This document shows, in pieces, positions 54,274 through 64,000 of a stretch of DNA of 64,000 nt. The translations under genes were made by a program, and so were the position numbers. Under the pieces are notes generated by a model. That model had not been told where the DNA came from, did no database searches, and was given only the letters and a program-made list of their open reading frames with translations. Source of the stretch: Actinomycetota bacterium (GTDB lineage Bacteria > Actinomycetota > Actinomycetes > Nanopelagicales > Nanopelagicaceae); contig VGAA01000002.1 in assembly GCA_016870895.1 (NCBI GenBank), positions 1-64,000 on the forward strand, written 5' to 3'. Positions within the stretch are counted from its first letter, which is position 1, and each line of letters starts with the position of its first letter.

Positions 54274-54915
54274 ATGGCAACTCCAGAGAAGACAGCTGCT
54301 GTGGCAGAGATCGTTGAAGATTTCCGCACCGCAAATGCAACTGTGCTAACTGAGTACCGTGGACTTTCAGTTGGTTTAATGAAACAACTGCGTCGCTCAC
54401 TTGGCAGCAAAAATAAGTACTCCGTTGTTAAGAACACTTTAACTAAACGTGCCGCTAAAGAGGCGGGCGTAGATTTAGATCCAGCATTACTTGCTGGCCC
54501 ATCTGCGGTGGCATTTATTAAAGGTGATCCAATTGATGCTGCAAAGGCATTACGAGATTTTTCTAAAGAAAATCCACTGCTAGTAATTAAGGGTGGAATT
54601 TTTGATGGCAAGGCAGTCACAACTGCTGAGATTATGCAATTGGCAAATCTTGAATCCCGTGAAGTACTTCTTGCCAAGATTGCTGGCGCTATGAAAGCTT
54701 CAATCGCTAAAGCTGCTCGAGTCTTTGATGCACTACGTATCAAGATGGAGGCTGGTGCACCAGCACCAGTTGCTGAAGCTGTTACCGAGGCACCAGTTGC
54801 TGAAGCTGTTACCGAGGCAGCTGTTGTAGAAAAAGTTGAAGAAGTAGTTGCGCAAGCAGCAACACCAGAAGTTGTCGCTGAAGCAGCACCTGCTGCTGAA
54901 AGCACTGAAAACTAA
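54274..54915 (+). CDS. rplJ: 50S ribosomal protein L10
   Basis: [34 protein letters not shown]; Ala/Val/Glu-rich C-terminal extension. Confidence 0.97.
   Translation: MATPEKTAAVAEIVEDFRTANATVLTEYRGLSVGLMKQLRRSLGSKNKYSVVKNTLTKRAAKEAGVDLDPALLAGPSAVAFIKGDPIDAAKALRDFSKENPLLVIKGGIFDGKAVTTAEIMQLANLESREVLLAKIAGAMKASIAKAARVFDALRIKMEAGAPAPVAEAVTEAPVAEAVTEAAVVEKVEEVVAQAATPEVVAEAAPAAESTEN
54763..54816 (+). repeat. 27-bp direct tandem repeat, two exact copies, in rplJ
   Basis: GCACCAGTTGCTGAAGCTGTTACCGAG x2, encoding APVAEAVTE twice. Confidence 0.95.
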
Positions 54916-54981
54916 AACCGAACCCCAACCCCCGTACTCATACCTTGAGTTGGAGTCGGGATTAGAAGAAAAGGAAAGAAT

Positions 54982-55368
54982 ATGTCAAAGCTAAATACCG
55001 CAGATCTATTAAGTCAGTTCAAGGATATGTCCTTGGTTGAGCTAACAGAGTTTGTAAAGGCATTTGAAACAGAGTTTGATGTAACAGCTGCGGCACCAGT
55101 TGCAGTTGCTGCTACTGGTGGAGCCGCCGGCGGCGCTGCCGCAGATGCTACACAAGATGAGTTCACAATCATTCTTGAGGATGCAGGCTCACAAAAGATT
55201 GCTGTTATCAAAGAGGTCCGCGCACTTAACTCAAGTCTTGGTCTAAAAGAGGCTAAAGATCTAGTTGATGCCACCCCAGCTACCTTGCTGGAGAAGGCGG
55301 ATAAGGCAACAGCAGATAAGGCAAAGGCTGCATTTGAGGCGGCTGGCGCAAAGGTAACTATTAAGTAA
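54982..55368 (+). CDS. rplL: 50S ribosomal protein L7/L12
   Basis: [69 protein letters not shown]. Confidence 0.98.
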   Translation: MSKLNTADLLSQFKDMSLVELTEFVKAFETEFDVTAAAPVAVAATGGAAGGAAADATQDEFTIILEDAGSQKIAVIKEVRALNSSLGLKEAKDLVDATPATLLEKADKATADKAKAAFEAAGAKVTIK

Positions 55369-55401
55369 GTGCCTAGGCTTAAAAAACCTAAGGATTAGAC
55401 A

Positions 55402-55433
55402 GAAGGGGCAGGGGTTAGATACTCTGCCCCTTC
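55402..55433 (+). terminator. hairpin in the rplL-rpoB spacer, likely attenuator
   Basis: Perfect 10-bp stem GAAGGGGCAG...CTGCCCCTTC; no strong immediate U tract (ACAATTTTA). Confidence 0.6.
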
Positions 55434-55525
55434 ACAATTTTAAAAAACCAATAGGTCCAAAGCATATAGCGGCTAAGACCTAGTGGTCTTCGTGTGTTTA
55501 ATACAGTTGACAACTGGAGGAAAAT

Positions 55526-58500
55526 TTGGCCGCTTCAAAAATTAAATCTCAAGCTCCACGTCGTGTTTCATTCGCCAAGATTCGTGAACCGCTAGAAGTT
55601 CCAAATCTACTCTCCTTGCAATTAGAGAGTATTGATTGGTTACTAGGTAACGATGCATGGCGCGCTCGCCTTAATGATGCCGAGAAATCAAATCGCGGTG
55701 AAGTACCAAAACAATCTGGACTTGAAGAAATTTTTGAAGAGATCTCACCAATTGAAGATTTTCAAGGATCGATGTCACTTTCATTCCGTGACCATAGATT
55801 CGAACCACCTAAGTACACCATCGCAGAGTGCAAAGAGCGCGATATTACTTATGCTGCGCCATTATTTTTAACAGCTGAATTTACCAATAACATAACTGGT
55901 GAAATTAAGTCACAAACAGTTTTCATGGGTGATTTCCCATTAATGACTCCTCGTGGAACATTTGTAATTAATGGAACTGAGCGTGTAGTTGTTTCACAGA
56001 TTGTTCGTTCTCCTGGTGTTTATTTCGAGCGCACAATTGAAAAAACTTCTGATAAGGATATTTTCACCGCCAAAATTATTCCAAGCCGTGGTGCGTGGCT
56101 CGAGTTTGAAGTTGATAAGAAAGATATGGTCGGAGTTCGTATCGATCGTAAGCGTAAGCAATCAGTAACAATATTTTTAAAAGCCCTTGGTTGGAGCAGT
56201 GCTCAAATTCTTGAACAGTTTGGTGAGTTTGAATCAATTAAGCTGACATTAGAGAAAGACAATGTTGAGACACAAGATGAAGCATTGCTAGATATTTATC
56301 GCAAACTTCGTCCAGGTGAGCCACCAACTAAAGAGGCAGCTCAAAACTTGATTGAAAATCTTTACTTCAATGCAAAACGCTATGACCTTGCTAAGGTTGG
56401 TCGTTTTAAAATTAATAAGAAGTTAGGCATGGAGTTAGATCTAAGTCGTGGTTTGTTAACTATTGAAGATATTGTTGGAACGATTCGTTACTTAGTTGCA
56501 CTACATCGTGGAGATGCACTGATGGAGTACGGCAAAGAGGTACGTGTTGAGACTGATGATATTGACCATTTTGGAAATCGCAGACTTCGTACCGTTGGTG
56601 AGTTAATTCAAAACCAGGTGCGAACCGGACTTTCTCGTATGGAGCGAGTTGTGCGCGAGCGCATGACCACTCAAGATGTTGAAGCTATTACGCCACAAAC
56701 TCTGATCAATATTCGTCCAGTTGTGGCCTCGATCAAAGAGTTCTTTGGTACCTCTCAACTTTCACAATTTATGGATCAAACAAATCCACTTTCAGGTATG
56801 ACACACAAGCGACGATTATCAGCGCTTGGGCCTGGTGGTTTATCTAGAGAGCGAGCAGGCTTTGAGGTGCGCGATGTTCACCCATCTCACTATGGTCGTA
56901 TGTGCCCGATTGAAACTCCAGAAGGACCAAACATTGGTTTGATTGGATCGCTGGCAACCTATGCTCGAGTTACTCCATTTGGATTTATCGAAACTCCTTA
57001 TCGCAAAGTGATAGATGGCAAAGTTACCGATCGAATTGATTACTTAACAGCTGATGAAGAGGATGAGCATGTAATTGCGCAAGCAAATGCACCATTAACT
57101 GATGATAATCACTTTGCTGAACCACGAGTTTTAGTTCGCCGTCGCGGTGGTGAGGTTGAAAACATTCAATCATCAGAGGTTGATTACATGGATGTATCAC
57201 CAAGGCAGATGGTTTCAGTTGCCACTGCAATGATTCCATTTTTAGAACATGATGATGCTAACCGTGCGCTGATGGGTGCAAATATGATGCGCCAAGCAGT
57301 GCCACTTGTTAGAGCTGAAGCTCCATTAGTTGGTACCGGTATGGAGTTCCGCGCTGCAGTTGATGCTGGAGATGTTGTACTTGCCCGCAAATCTGGCGTT
57401 GTAACTGAAGTCTCTTCCGACCAAGTTACAGTTAAAAATGATGATGGTTCAACCGATATTTACTTTGTTGAGAAGTTTGTTAGATCAAACCAAGGAACTA
57501 GCCGCAATCAAAAGGTTGTAGTTTCGGTAGGGGAGAAGATTGAGGCCGGTGCAGTTGTGGCCGATGGTGCCAGCACTGAGATGGGCGAAATGGCATTGGG
57601 TAAGAATTTGCTTGTGGCATTTATGTCTTGGGAAGGCCATAACTATGAAGATGCGATTATTTTGTCGCAGCGATTAGTACAAGATGATGTATTAACCTCT
57701 ATTCATATAGAAGAGTATGAGGTTGATGCCCGCGATACTAAATTAGGAGCAGAGGAAATTACTCGTGATATTCCAAATGTTTCAGAAGAGGTATTAGCAG
57801 ATCTTGATGAGCGTGGAATTATTCGCGTTGGCGCAGATGTTGTGCCCGGCGATATTTTGGTTGGAAAAGTTACCCCTAAGGGTGAAACTGAATTAACTCC
57901 AGAGGAGCGCTTGCTTCGGGCAATATTTGGTGAGAAGGCACGCGAAGTTCGTGATACCTCATTAAAGGTGCCACATGGTGAATCTGGCAAGATCATTGGC
58001 GTTAGTATCCAAGATTCTGCTGAAGGATTTGAATTAGCAGCTGGTGTAAATCAAGTTGTTCGAGTCTATGTTGCCCAAAAGCGAAAGATTCAAGATGGTG
58101 ACAAGCTTGCTGGCCGTCACGGAAATAAAGGCGTTATCTCCAAGATTTTGCCAGTAGAAGATATGCCATTTTTGGCTGATGGAACTCCAGTAGATGTGGT
58201 GTTAAACCCACTTGGTGTGCCAGGGCGAATGAATGTTGGTCAGGTATTAGAAACTCACCTTGGTTGGGTTGCTAAATCTGGTTGGAAATTAGAAGGTAAT
58301 GAAGAGTGGCAACAATCTCTGAAAGAGAATGGTTATGCCGAAGCACCAGCAAATACTAAGGTGGCCACACCAGTATTTGATGGCACAAAAGAAGAAGAGT
58401 TATCAGGTCTACTTGGTTCAACTCTGCCAAATAAAGATGGCATGCGCTTAATCGGTGCTGATGGAAAAGCACAATTATTTGATGGTCGAACTGGTGAGCC

Positions 58501-58978
58501 ATATAAGCAACCAATTTCTGTTGGTTATATGTACATCTTGAAGCTGCACCATTTGGTAGATGACAAGATCCATGCTCGTTCAACTGGTCCGTACTCAATG
58601 ATTACGCAACAGCCATTGGGTGGAAAAGCACAATTCGGTGGACAGCGATTTGGTGAGATGGAGGTTTGGGCACTAGAAGCTTATGGAGCTGCCTACACTC
58701 TACAAGAGTTACTTACCATTAAATCTGATGATGTCTTAGGCCGAGTAAAGGTTTATGAGGCAATTGTTAAGGGTGAAAATATTCCAGAGCCAGGAATTCC
58801 TGAGTCATTTAAGGTTTTGGTAAAGGAAATGCAATCACTTTGCTTAAATGTAGAGGTACTTTCTTCAGAAGGAGTTGCAATTGAAATGCGCGACACCGAT
58901 GAAGAGGTATTTAGAACCGCTGAAGAGTTAGGTATCAACTTGTCCCGAGTTGAACCAAGTTCTGTAGAAGAAGTGTGA
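55526..58978 (+). CDS. rpoB: DNA-directed RNA polymerase subunit beta
   Basis: [81 protein letters not shown] start. Confidence 0.98.
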   Translation: MAASKIKSQAPRRVSFAKIREPLEVPNLLSLQLESIDWLLGNDAWRARLNDAEKSNRGEVPKQSGLEEIFEEISPIEDFQGSMSLSFRDHRFEPPKYTIAECKERDITYAAPLFLTAEFTNNITGEIKSQTVFMGDFPLMTPRGTFVINGTERVVVSQIVRSPGVYFERTIEKTSDKDIFTAKIIPSRGAWLEFEVDKKDMVGVRIDRKRKQSVTIFLKALGWSSAQILEQFGEFESIKLTLEKDNVETQDEALLDIYRKLRPGEPPTKEAAQNLIENLYFNAKRYDLAKVGRFKINKKLGMELDLSRGLLTIEDIVGTIRYLVALHRGDALMEYGKEVRVETDDIDHFGNRRLRTVGELIQNQVRTGLSRMERVVRERMTTQDVEAITPQTLINIRPVVASIKEFFGTSQLSQFMDQTNPLSGMTHKRRLSALGPGGLSRERAGFEVRDVHPSHYGRMCPIETPEGPNIGLIGSLATYARVTPFGFIETPYRKVIDGKVTDRIDYLTADEEDEHVIAQANAPLTDDNHFAEPRVLVRRRGGEVENIQSSEVDYMDVSPRQMVSVATAMIPFLEHDDANRALMGANMMRQAVPLVRAEAPLVGTGMEFRAAVDAGDVVLARKSGVVTEVSSDQVTVKNDDGSTDIYFVEKFVRSNQGTSRNQKVVVSVGEKIEAGAVVADGASTEMGEMALGKNLLVAFMSWEGHNYEDAIILSQRLVQDDVLTSIHIEEYEVDARDTKLGAEEITRDIPNVSEEVLADLDERGIIRVGADVVPGDILVGKVTPKGETELTPEERLLRAIFGEKAREVRDTSLKVPHGESGKIIGVSIQDSAEGFELAAGVNQVVRVYVAQKRKIQDGDKLAGRHGNKGVISKILPVEDMPFLADGTPVDVVLNPLGVPGRMNVGQVLETHLGWVAKSGWKLEGNEEWQQSLKENGYAEAPANTKVATPVFDGTKEEELSGLLGSTLPNKDGMRLIGADGKAQLFDGRTGEPYKQPISVGYMYILKLHHLVDDKIHARSTGPYSMITQQPLGGKAQFGGQRFGEMEVWALEAYGAAYTLQELLTIKSDDVLGRVKVYEAIVKGENIPEPGIPESFKVLVKEMQSLCLNVEVLSSEGVAIEMRDTDEEVFRTAEELGINLSRVEPSSVEEV

Positions 58979-58991
58979 GGAGAGGATAACT

Positions 58992-61900
58992 ATGTTAGAT
59001 GTTAACTTTTTTGATGAGTTAAGAATCGGTCTTGCCTCCACTGACAATATTCGTGAGTGGTCATTTGGTGAGGTTAAAAAGCCAGAGACTATTAACTACC
59101 GAACACTTAAGCCAGAAAAAGATGGTCTCTTTGATGAAAAAATCTTTGGTCCAACTCGTGACTGGGAATGTTATTGCGGAAAGTATAAGCGGGTTCGATT
59201 TAAAGGAATTATCTGCGAAAGGTGCGGAGTTGAAGTAACTCGAGCAAAGGTTCGTCGTGAGCGAATGGGACACATTGAGCTAGCAGCGCCAGTAACTCAT
59301 ATTTGGTACTTCAAAGGTGTGCCAAGTCGTCTTGGTTACTTACTTGATCTTGCGCCAAAAGATTTAGAGAAGGTTATTTATTTTGCGGCATACATGATCA
59401 CAGAGGTGGATACTGAGGCTCGTGATGAGGATATGCCAGCACTTGAGAAGAAGTACTTGGCAGATTACAAAAAAATTGAAAGCCGTCGTGATCTTGAATT
59501 AGATGCTCGTACTAAAAAGATGGAGGCTGACTTAGCAGAGCTTGAGGATGAGGGTGCTAAAGCAGATGCTCGTCGTAAGGTGCGTGAAGCTGGTGAGCGT
59601 GAGTTAAAAACTCTTCGTGATCGCTCTCAACGAGAGATCGATCGCCTTGAGGCGGTTTGGACTCGATTTAAAAATCTTAAGGTTCAAGATCTTGAAGGTG
59701 ATGAATCACTTTATCGCGAACTTCGCGATCGTTACGGCGTTTACTTTAAAGGTTCGATGGGTGCTGAGGCGATTCAAGCTCGTCTGCAAACCTTTGATCT
59801 ACAAACTGAGTTTGATAAGTTAACTGAACTTTCTCAAACTGGAAAGGGTCAAAAGAAGACTCGTGCCATTAAGCGATTAAAGGTTGTTAATTCATTTTTA
59901 AATACTCGCAATAATCCAGCATCTATGGTGCTTGATTGTGTGCCAGTTATTCCACCAGATCTTCGCCCAATGGTTCAACTAGATGGTGGTCGATTTGCAA
60001 CTAGCGATCTAAACGATTTATATCGTCGAGTCATTAACCGAAATAACCGCCTAAAGCGCTTAGCTGATCTTGGTGCACCTGAGATTATCGTTAACAACGA
60101 AAAGCGTATGTTGCAAGAAGCGGTTGACTCATTATTTGATAATGGCCGACGCGGCCGACCAGTAACTGGTCCTGGAAATCGTCCACTTAAATCTTTATCT
60201 GACATGCTTAAAGGTAAGCAAGGACGTTTCCGTCAAAACTTACTTGGTAAGCGGGTTGATTACTCTGGCCGTTCTGTAATTGTGGTTGGACCACAACTTA
60301 AATTGCATCAATGCGGTCTACCAAAACAGATGGCACTTGAGTTATTCAAGCCATTTGTGATGAAGCGCTTGGTAGATTTAAATCATGCCCAAAATATTAA
60401 GTCAGCAAAGCGAATGGTTGAGCGTGCTCGGCCAGTAGTTTGGGATGTATTAGAAGAGGTAATTGCAGAGCATCCGGTATTACTAAACCGTGCTCCTACT
60501 TTGCACCGACTTGGTATTCAAGCATTTGAACCACAATTAGTTGAAGGTAAGGCGATTCAAATTCACCCATTAGTTTGTACCGCATTTAACGCAGACTTTG
60601 ATGGTGACCAGATGGCAGTTCACCTTCCATTATCAGCTGAAGCTCAAGCAGAGGCTCGAGTGTTGATGCTTTCAAGTAACAATATTTTATCTCCTGCTTC
60701 AGGCCGACCAATTACATCTCCTACCCAGGATATGGTGCTTGGTCTTTACTTCCTTACCTCACTTCGTGAGAAACAATTGGGAGAGGGCCGAGCATTCTCA
60801 TCAATTGCCGAAGCGGTAATGGCATTTGATCAAGGCTCACTTTCATTACAAGCAAAGATTAAATTGCGAATTGATAAAAGTGGTGTGGTTGAAGTACGGG
60901 AAACTACCTTAGGTCGAGCATTATTTAATGAAGTGCTACCGGCTGACTTCCCATTTGTAGATTACGATGTAACTAAGAAATTACTTGGTTTAATCGTAGA
61001 CAACTTAGCTGAAGGTTATGCAAAGGTAACTGTGGCTCAAACTCTAGATGCGCTTAAATCACTTGGCTTTTATTGGGCAACCCGTGCTGGTGTAACAATT
61101 TCAATTAATGATGTTGTAACTCCAGGGCGTAAGCGCGAGATCCTAGAAGGTTTCGAAAGTAAGGCCGATAAGGTTCAATCACAGTATGAAAAGGGATTGA
61201 TTACTGACGATGAGCGTCGTCAAGAGTTAATTGAGATTTGGACACTTGCAACTAATGAGGTGGCAAAGGAGATGGAAGATAACTTCCCTCGAACAAATCC
61301 AGTTTGGATGATGGTTTACTCAGGTGCTCGTGGAAATATGATGCAGATCCGCCAAATCGCAGGTATGCGTGGACTTGTAGCTAACCCAAAGGGTGAAATT
61401 ATTCCGCGTCCGATTAAATCAAACTTCCGTGAAGGTCTTTCAGTTCTTGAATACTTCATCTCTACCCACGGTGCTCGTAAAGGTTTGGCCGATACTGCAC
61501 TTCGTACCGCAGACTCAGGTTACCTAACCCGTCGTCTGTGCGATGTGGCACAAGATGTAATTATTCGCGAAGAAGATTGCGGAACCGATCGTGGTCTAAC
61601 ACTTCGAATTGCAGCAAAAGATTCAAGCGGTGCGTTAGTTCGGGATGATCATGTCGAGACCTCATTATTTGGTCGCAATTTAGCTGAAGATGTAACCGCA
61701 TCTGGCAAGGTAATTTTGGCCGCTGGTACAGATCTAGGTGATCGCAATATCGATACCCTAGTTGCTGCTGGTGTTGAAGAGGTAAAGGTTCGTTCAGTAT
61801 TGACCTGTGATAGCAAGGTTGGTCAGTGCGCAATGTGTTACGGCCGATCAATGGCTGCTGGAAAGTTAGTTGATGTCGGCGAAGCGGTTGGAATCATTGC

Positions 61901-62816
61901 CGCACAATCAATTGGTGAGCCAGGAACTCAGTTAACTATGCGTACCTTCCACACCGGTGGTGCTCAATTACTCGGTGAAACTCAAATTACTCACGGTCTA
62001 CCTCGTGTGCAAGAGCTTTTCGAAGCTAGAACTCCAAAGGGTGTAGCGCCGATTGCTGAAACTGCTGGAACTGTTTCATTCTTAGAGGATGCAAAAGGTA
62101 AGAAGATTGTTGTTACCCCAGATGATGGTGGCGAGGCAGTTGCTTATCCAATTACCCGTCGTCAAAAACTTCTAGTTGAAGAGGGTGCACGAGTTATTGT
62201 GGGTCAGCAATTAGTTGTTGGCGCAATTGATCCTAAGCAAGTACTTCGTATTTTAGGACCACGCCAAACCCAAATTCACTTAGTAAGTGAAATTCAAGAG
62301 GTTTATCGCATGCAGGGTGTTTCGATCCATGATAAGCACATTGAAATTATTGTTCGCCAAATGTTAAAGCGCATTACTGTGCTAGAACCAGGTGATACCG
62401 ATCTACTTCCAGGAGAGTTAGTTGAGCGCGGTCGCTTTGAAGAAGAGAACCGTCGCGTAGTTTCAACTGGTGGTAAAGCAGCTTCAGGTCGTCCAGAGCT
62501 TATGGGAATTACCAAAGCATCTTTGGCAACTGAATCCTGGTTATCTGCCGCATCATTCCAAGAGACAACTCGCGTCCTAACCGATGCTGCGTTATCTGAG
62601 AAGAGTGATCCACTACTTGGACTTAAGGAAAACGTAATCATTGGTAAGTTGATCCCAGCCGGAACTGGTCTTGCTCGATACCGAAATGTTCGAGTTGAGC
62701 CAACTGAGGAAGCGAAGGCTGCAGTTTATGCCGCTTACGATGAGTATGAATTCACACCATTTGAATCACAAGGATCAGGCGAAGCGGTTCGTTTGGATGA
62801 GTTTGAGGTTAGATAA
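58992..62816 (+). CDS. rpoC: DNA-directed RNA polymerase subunit beta'
   Basis: N-terminal zinc motif [20 protein letters not shown], catalytic [33 protein letters not shown]. Confidence 0.98.
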   Translation: MLDVNFFDELRIGLASTDNIREWSFGEVKKPETINYRTLKPEKDGLFDEKIFGPTRDWECYCGKYKRVRFKGIICERCGVEVTRAKVRRERMGHIELAAPVTHIWYFKGVPSRLGYLLDLAPKDLEKVIYFAAYMITEVDTEARDEDMPALEKKYLADYKKIESRRDLELDARTKKMEADLAELEDEGAKADARRKVREAGERELKTLRDRSQREIDRLEAVWTRFKNLKVQDLEGDESLYRELRDRYGVYFKGSMGAEAIQARLQTFDLQTEFDKLTELSQTGKGQKKTRAIKRLKVVNSFLNTRNNPASMVLDCVPVIPPDLRPMVQLDGGRFATSDLNDLYRRVINRNNRLKRLADLGAPEIIVNNEKRMLQEAVDSLFDNGRRGRPVTGPGNRPLKSLSDMLKGKQGRFRQNLLGKRVDYSGRSVIVVGPQLKLHQCGLPKQMALELFKPFVMKRLVDLNHAQNIKSAKRMVERARPVVWDVLEEVIAEHPVLLNRAPTLHRLGIQAFEPQLVEGKAIQIHPLVCTAFNADFDGDQMAVHLPLSAEAQAEARVLMLSSNNILSPASGRPITSPTQDMVLGLYFLTSLREKQLGEGRAFSSIAEAVMAFDQGSLSLQAKIKLRIDKSGVVEVRETTLGRALFNEVLPADFPFVDYDVTKKLLGLIVDNLAEGYAKVTVAQTLDALKSLGFYWATRAGVTISINDVVTPGRKREILEGFESKADKVQSQYEKGLITDDERRQELIEIWTLATNEVAKEMEDNFPRTNPVWMMVYSGARGNMMQIRQIAGMRGLVANPKGEIIPRPIKSNFREGLSVLEYFISTHGARKGLADTALRTADSGYLTRRLCDVAQDVIIREEDCGTDRGLTLRIAAKDSSGALVRDDHVETSLFGRNLAEDVTASGKVILAAGTDLGDRNIDTLVAAGVEEVKVRSVLTCDSKVGQCAMCYGRSMAAGKLVDVGEAVGIIAAQSIGEPGTQLTMRTFHTGGAQLLGETQITHGLPRVQELFEARTPKGVAPIAETAGTVSFLEDAKGKKIVVTPDDGGEAVAYPITRRQKLLVEEGARVIVGQQLVVGAIDPKQVLRILGPRQTQIHLVSEIQEVYRMQGVSIHDKHIEIIVRQMLKRITVLEPGDTDLLPGELVERGRFEEENRRVVSTGGKAASGRPELMGITKASLATESWLSAASFQETTRVLTDAALSEKSDPLLGLKENVIIGKLIPAGTGLARYRNVRVEPTEEAKAAVYAAYDEYEFTPFESQGSGEAVRLDEFEVR

Positions 62817-62828
62817 TTACTTAAAAGT

Positions 62829-62863
62829 TAAAAGCCGGTGCTAAAAAAGCACCGGCTTTTTTT
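62829..62863 (+). terminator. Rho-independent terminator of rpoBC
   Basis: GCCGGTGC-TAAAAAA-GCACCGGC stem flanked by A-tract and followed by TTTTTTT. Confidence 0.93.
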
Positions 62864-62864
62864 A

Positions 62865-63500
62865 TTAACCTTTTAAAAAAACTGTTAATGCACCTGCAAC
62901 AAAGTGGCAGATAAAACCCGCTGCGGTCAAAACATGAAATAACTCATGAAAGCCAAACCAGTTAATTGAAAAATTTGGTTTCTTAAGGGCATAAATCAAT
63001 CCACCTATTGAGTAGCAAGCCCCACCAGCTAGCACTAGAACAAATATTGCCACACCACCTTGATCTAAAAATTCAGGTAGATAAATAACTGCTGCCCAAC
63101 CAAGTGCGATATAACCGCCAACATATAACCATCTAGGAGCAGAGAGCCAAAAAATTCTAAGTAGTGAACTAATTAGTGCTCCACCCCAAGCCAGAATTAA
63201 TAGCAATCTTGCTTGTCCTGGTTCTAATAAATAAATTGCAAATGGGGTATAGGTACCAGCAATTAAAATGGAAATATTAGAGTGATCGATCCTGCGCCAG
63301 ATCGCTTTATTTTTATTATTCCACGCCACCCGGTGATAAAGAGCGCTGCAGGTAAATAAGGTAACTGCGGTTAGGGTAAAAATTCCTAAGGTAATTCGAC
63401 CCCGAAGCTCATCGGCCAGCGTGATCAGAATTAAGCCAGCCACCAGGCTGATAGGTGACATAACCAGGTGCACAATTCCTCGAAGTTTTGGCTTTTCCAT
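62865..63500 (-). CDS. hemolysin III family protein (PAQR/TrhA type)
   Basis: RGIVHLVMSPISLVAGLILI, CSALYHRVAW, RRIDHSNISILIAGTYTPF, FGFHELFHVLTAAGFICHFVA. Confidence 0.95.
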   Translation of the reverse strand: MEKPKLRGIVHLVMSPISLVAGLILITLADELRGRITLGIFTLTAVTLFTCSALYHRVAWNNKNKAIWRRIDHSNISILIAGTYTPFAIYLLEPGQARLLLILAWGGALISSLLRIFWLSAPRWLYVGGYIALGWAAVIYLPEFLDQGGVAIFVLVLAGGACYSIGGLIYALKKPNFSINWFGFHELFHVLTAAGFICHFVAGALTVFLKG

Positions 63501-63584
63501 CCGTTAACCATAAGCGCCATTCGACCCAAACCCTCGGCGTGTCGTAAAAGGGAGATTGGCGATAGTAGGAGTAAAAGCACCGTT

Positions 63585-63614
63585 TTGACCCACCAAGTAT
63601 CACTGGGCTACCCT
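63585..63614 (+). promoter_or_regulatory. putative vegetative promoter for rpsL operon
   Basis: TTGACC, 18-nt spacer, TACCCT; located about 185 nt before the rpsL start. Confidence 0.6.
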
Positions 63615-63624
63615 TGCCGACCTT

Positions 63625-63770
63625 GCTCTTTTGATTTAAGAGCCGCACCAACCATGCAATTTATTTGCATGTTATCTGCAAGGAACGGGCAACACACCCG
63701 ACCTCGTGGGTCGGGAAGCGGAGCGCGAATTTAAAAGTTTAAGGGTAAATAATTTAAAAAAAATTATTTA
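63625..63770 (+). promoter_or_regulatory. structured leader with four perfect hairpins upstream of rpsL
   Basis: GCTCTT/AAGAGC, ATGCAA/TTGCAT, CCCGACC/GGTCGGG, TAAATAATTT/AAATTATTTA in succession. Confidence 0.5.
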
Positions 63771-63798
63771 AAAATTCTAGAAATTGGAGAAAAGTTAA

Positions 63799-64000
63799 GT
63801 GCCAACAATTCAGCAGCTGGTTCGTAAGGGCCGCTCCGAGAAGACCGACAAGACGAGCACACCTGCTTTAAAAGGTAGTCCGCAACGTCGTGGTGTTTGC
63901 ACTCGTGTTTACACAACAACTCCTAAGAAACCAAACTCTGCGCTTCGTAAGGTTGCACGTGTTCGCTTAACCAGTGGAATGGAAGTAACTGCATACATTC
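63799..64000 (+). CDS. rpsL: 30S ribosomal protein S12 (3' end truncated by window)
   Basis: GTG start; [67 protein letters not shown]; absent from the track. Confidence 0.97.
   Translation, partial: MPTIQQLVRKGRSEKTDKTSTPALKGSPQRRGVCTRVYTTTPKKPNSALRKVARVRLTSGMEVTAYI

Noticed and set aside
54258-54905. 215-aa minus-strand ORF antisense to rplJ
   Set aside because: Ala/Thr/Ser low-complexity translation that mirrors the plus-strand L10 gene; no start context or homology signal. Shadow ORF.
62303-62641. 112-aa minus-strand ORF opposite rpoC
   Set aside because: Antisense to conserved rpoC C-terminal sequence, Ser/Arg-rich, no start context.
63698-63722. CCCGACC...GGTCGGG as an intrinsic terminator before rpsL
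   Set aside because: Not followed by a U tract (AAGCGGAGCGCG follows), so treated as part of a leader instead.
63468-63734. 88-aa plus-strand ORF in the trhA-rpsL spacer
   Set aside because: Overlaps the putative promoter and leader hairpins; translation (MHNSSKFWLFHPLTISAIRPKPSACRKREIG...) resembles no protein family.
1-64000. CRISPR arrays, prophage, insertion sequences, toxin-antitoxin or restriction systems
   Set aside because: No regularly spaced repeats, transposase/integrase motifs, phage structural genes or defence gene signatures were recognised in the ORFs.

Overview
The window is low-GC actinobacterial chromosome. Gene order and composition look like a streamlined freshwater actinomycete (acI/Nanopelagicales-like), but this taxonomic call is inference. 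Most of it is ordinary core genome: clpC (5'-truncated), radA, proC, an XPB helicase block, a System-II cytochrome c biogenesis cluster (tlpA-ccdA-resB-ccsA), a nearly complete menaquinone pathway (menA,E,B,C,D,F,G plus a polyprenyl diphosphate synthase), a full 14-gene complex I operon (nuoA-N), four tRNAs (Tyr, Thr, Met, Trp), rpmG, murB, and the secE-nusG-rplKA-rplJL-rpoBC block running into rpsL (3'-truncated). The ORF track misses two short genes that I add: the 32-aa bS22 ribosomal protein and the 56-aa rpmG; it also omits the truncated start of rpsL. No CRISPR array, prophage, transposon or toxin-antitoxin system was seen. No clearly novel multi-gene system is evident. The best second looks are: (a) a promoter followed by a ~180-nt leader with four perfect hairpins, two of them competing, upstream of rpsL; (b) a tRNA-bounded accessory segment with a sulfotransferase and glycosyltransferases; (c) a large secreted metzincin-like protein whose third zinc ligand is atypical; (d) a Cys-rich conserved-looking orphan protein; (e) an M20 peptidase embedded with 4-nt overlaps between XPB and its helicase-associated partner.
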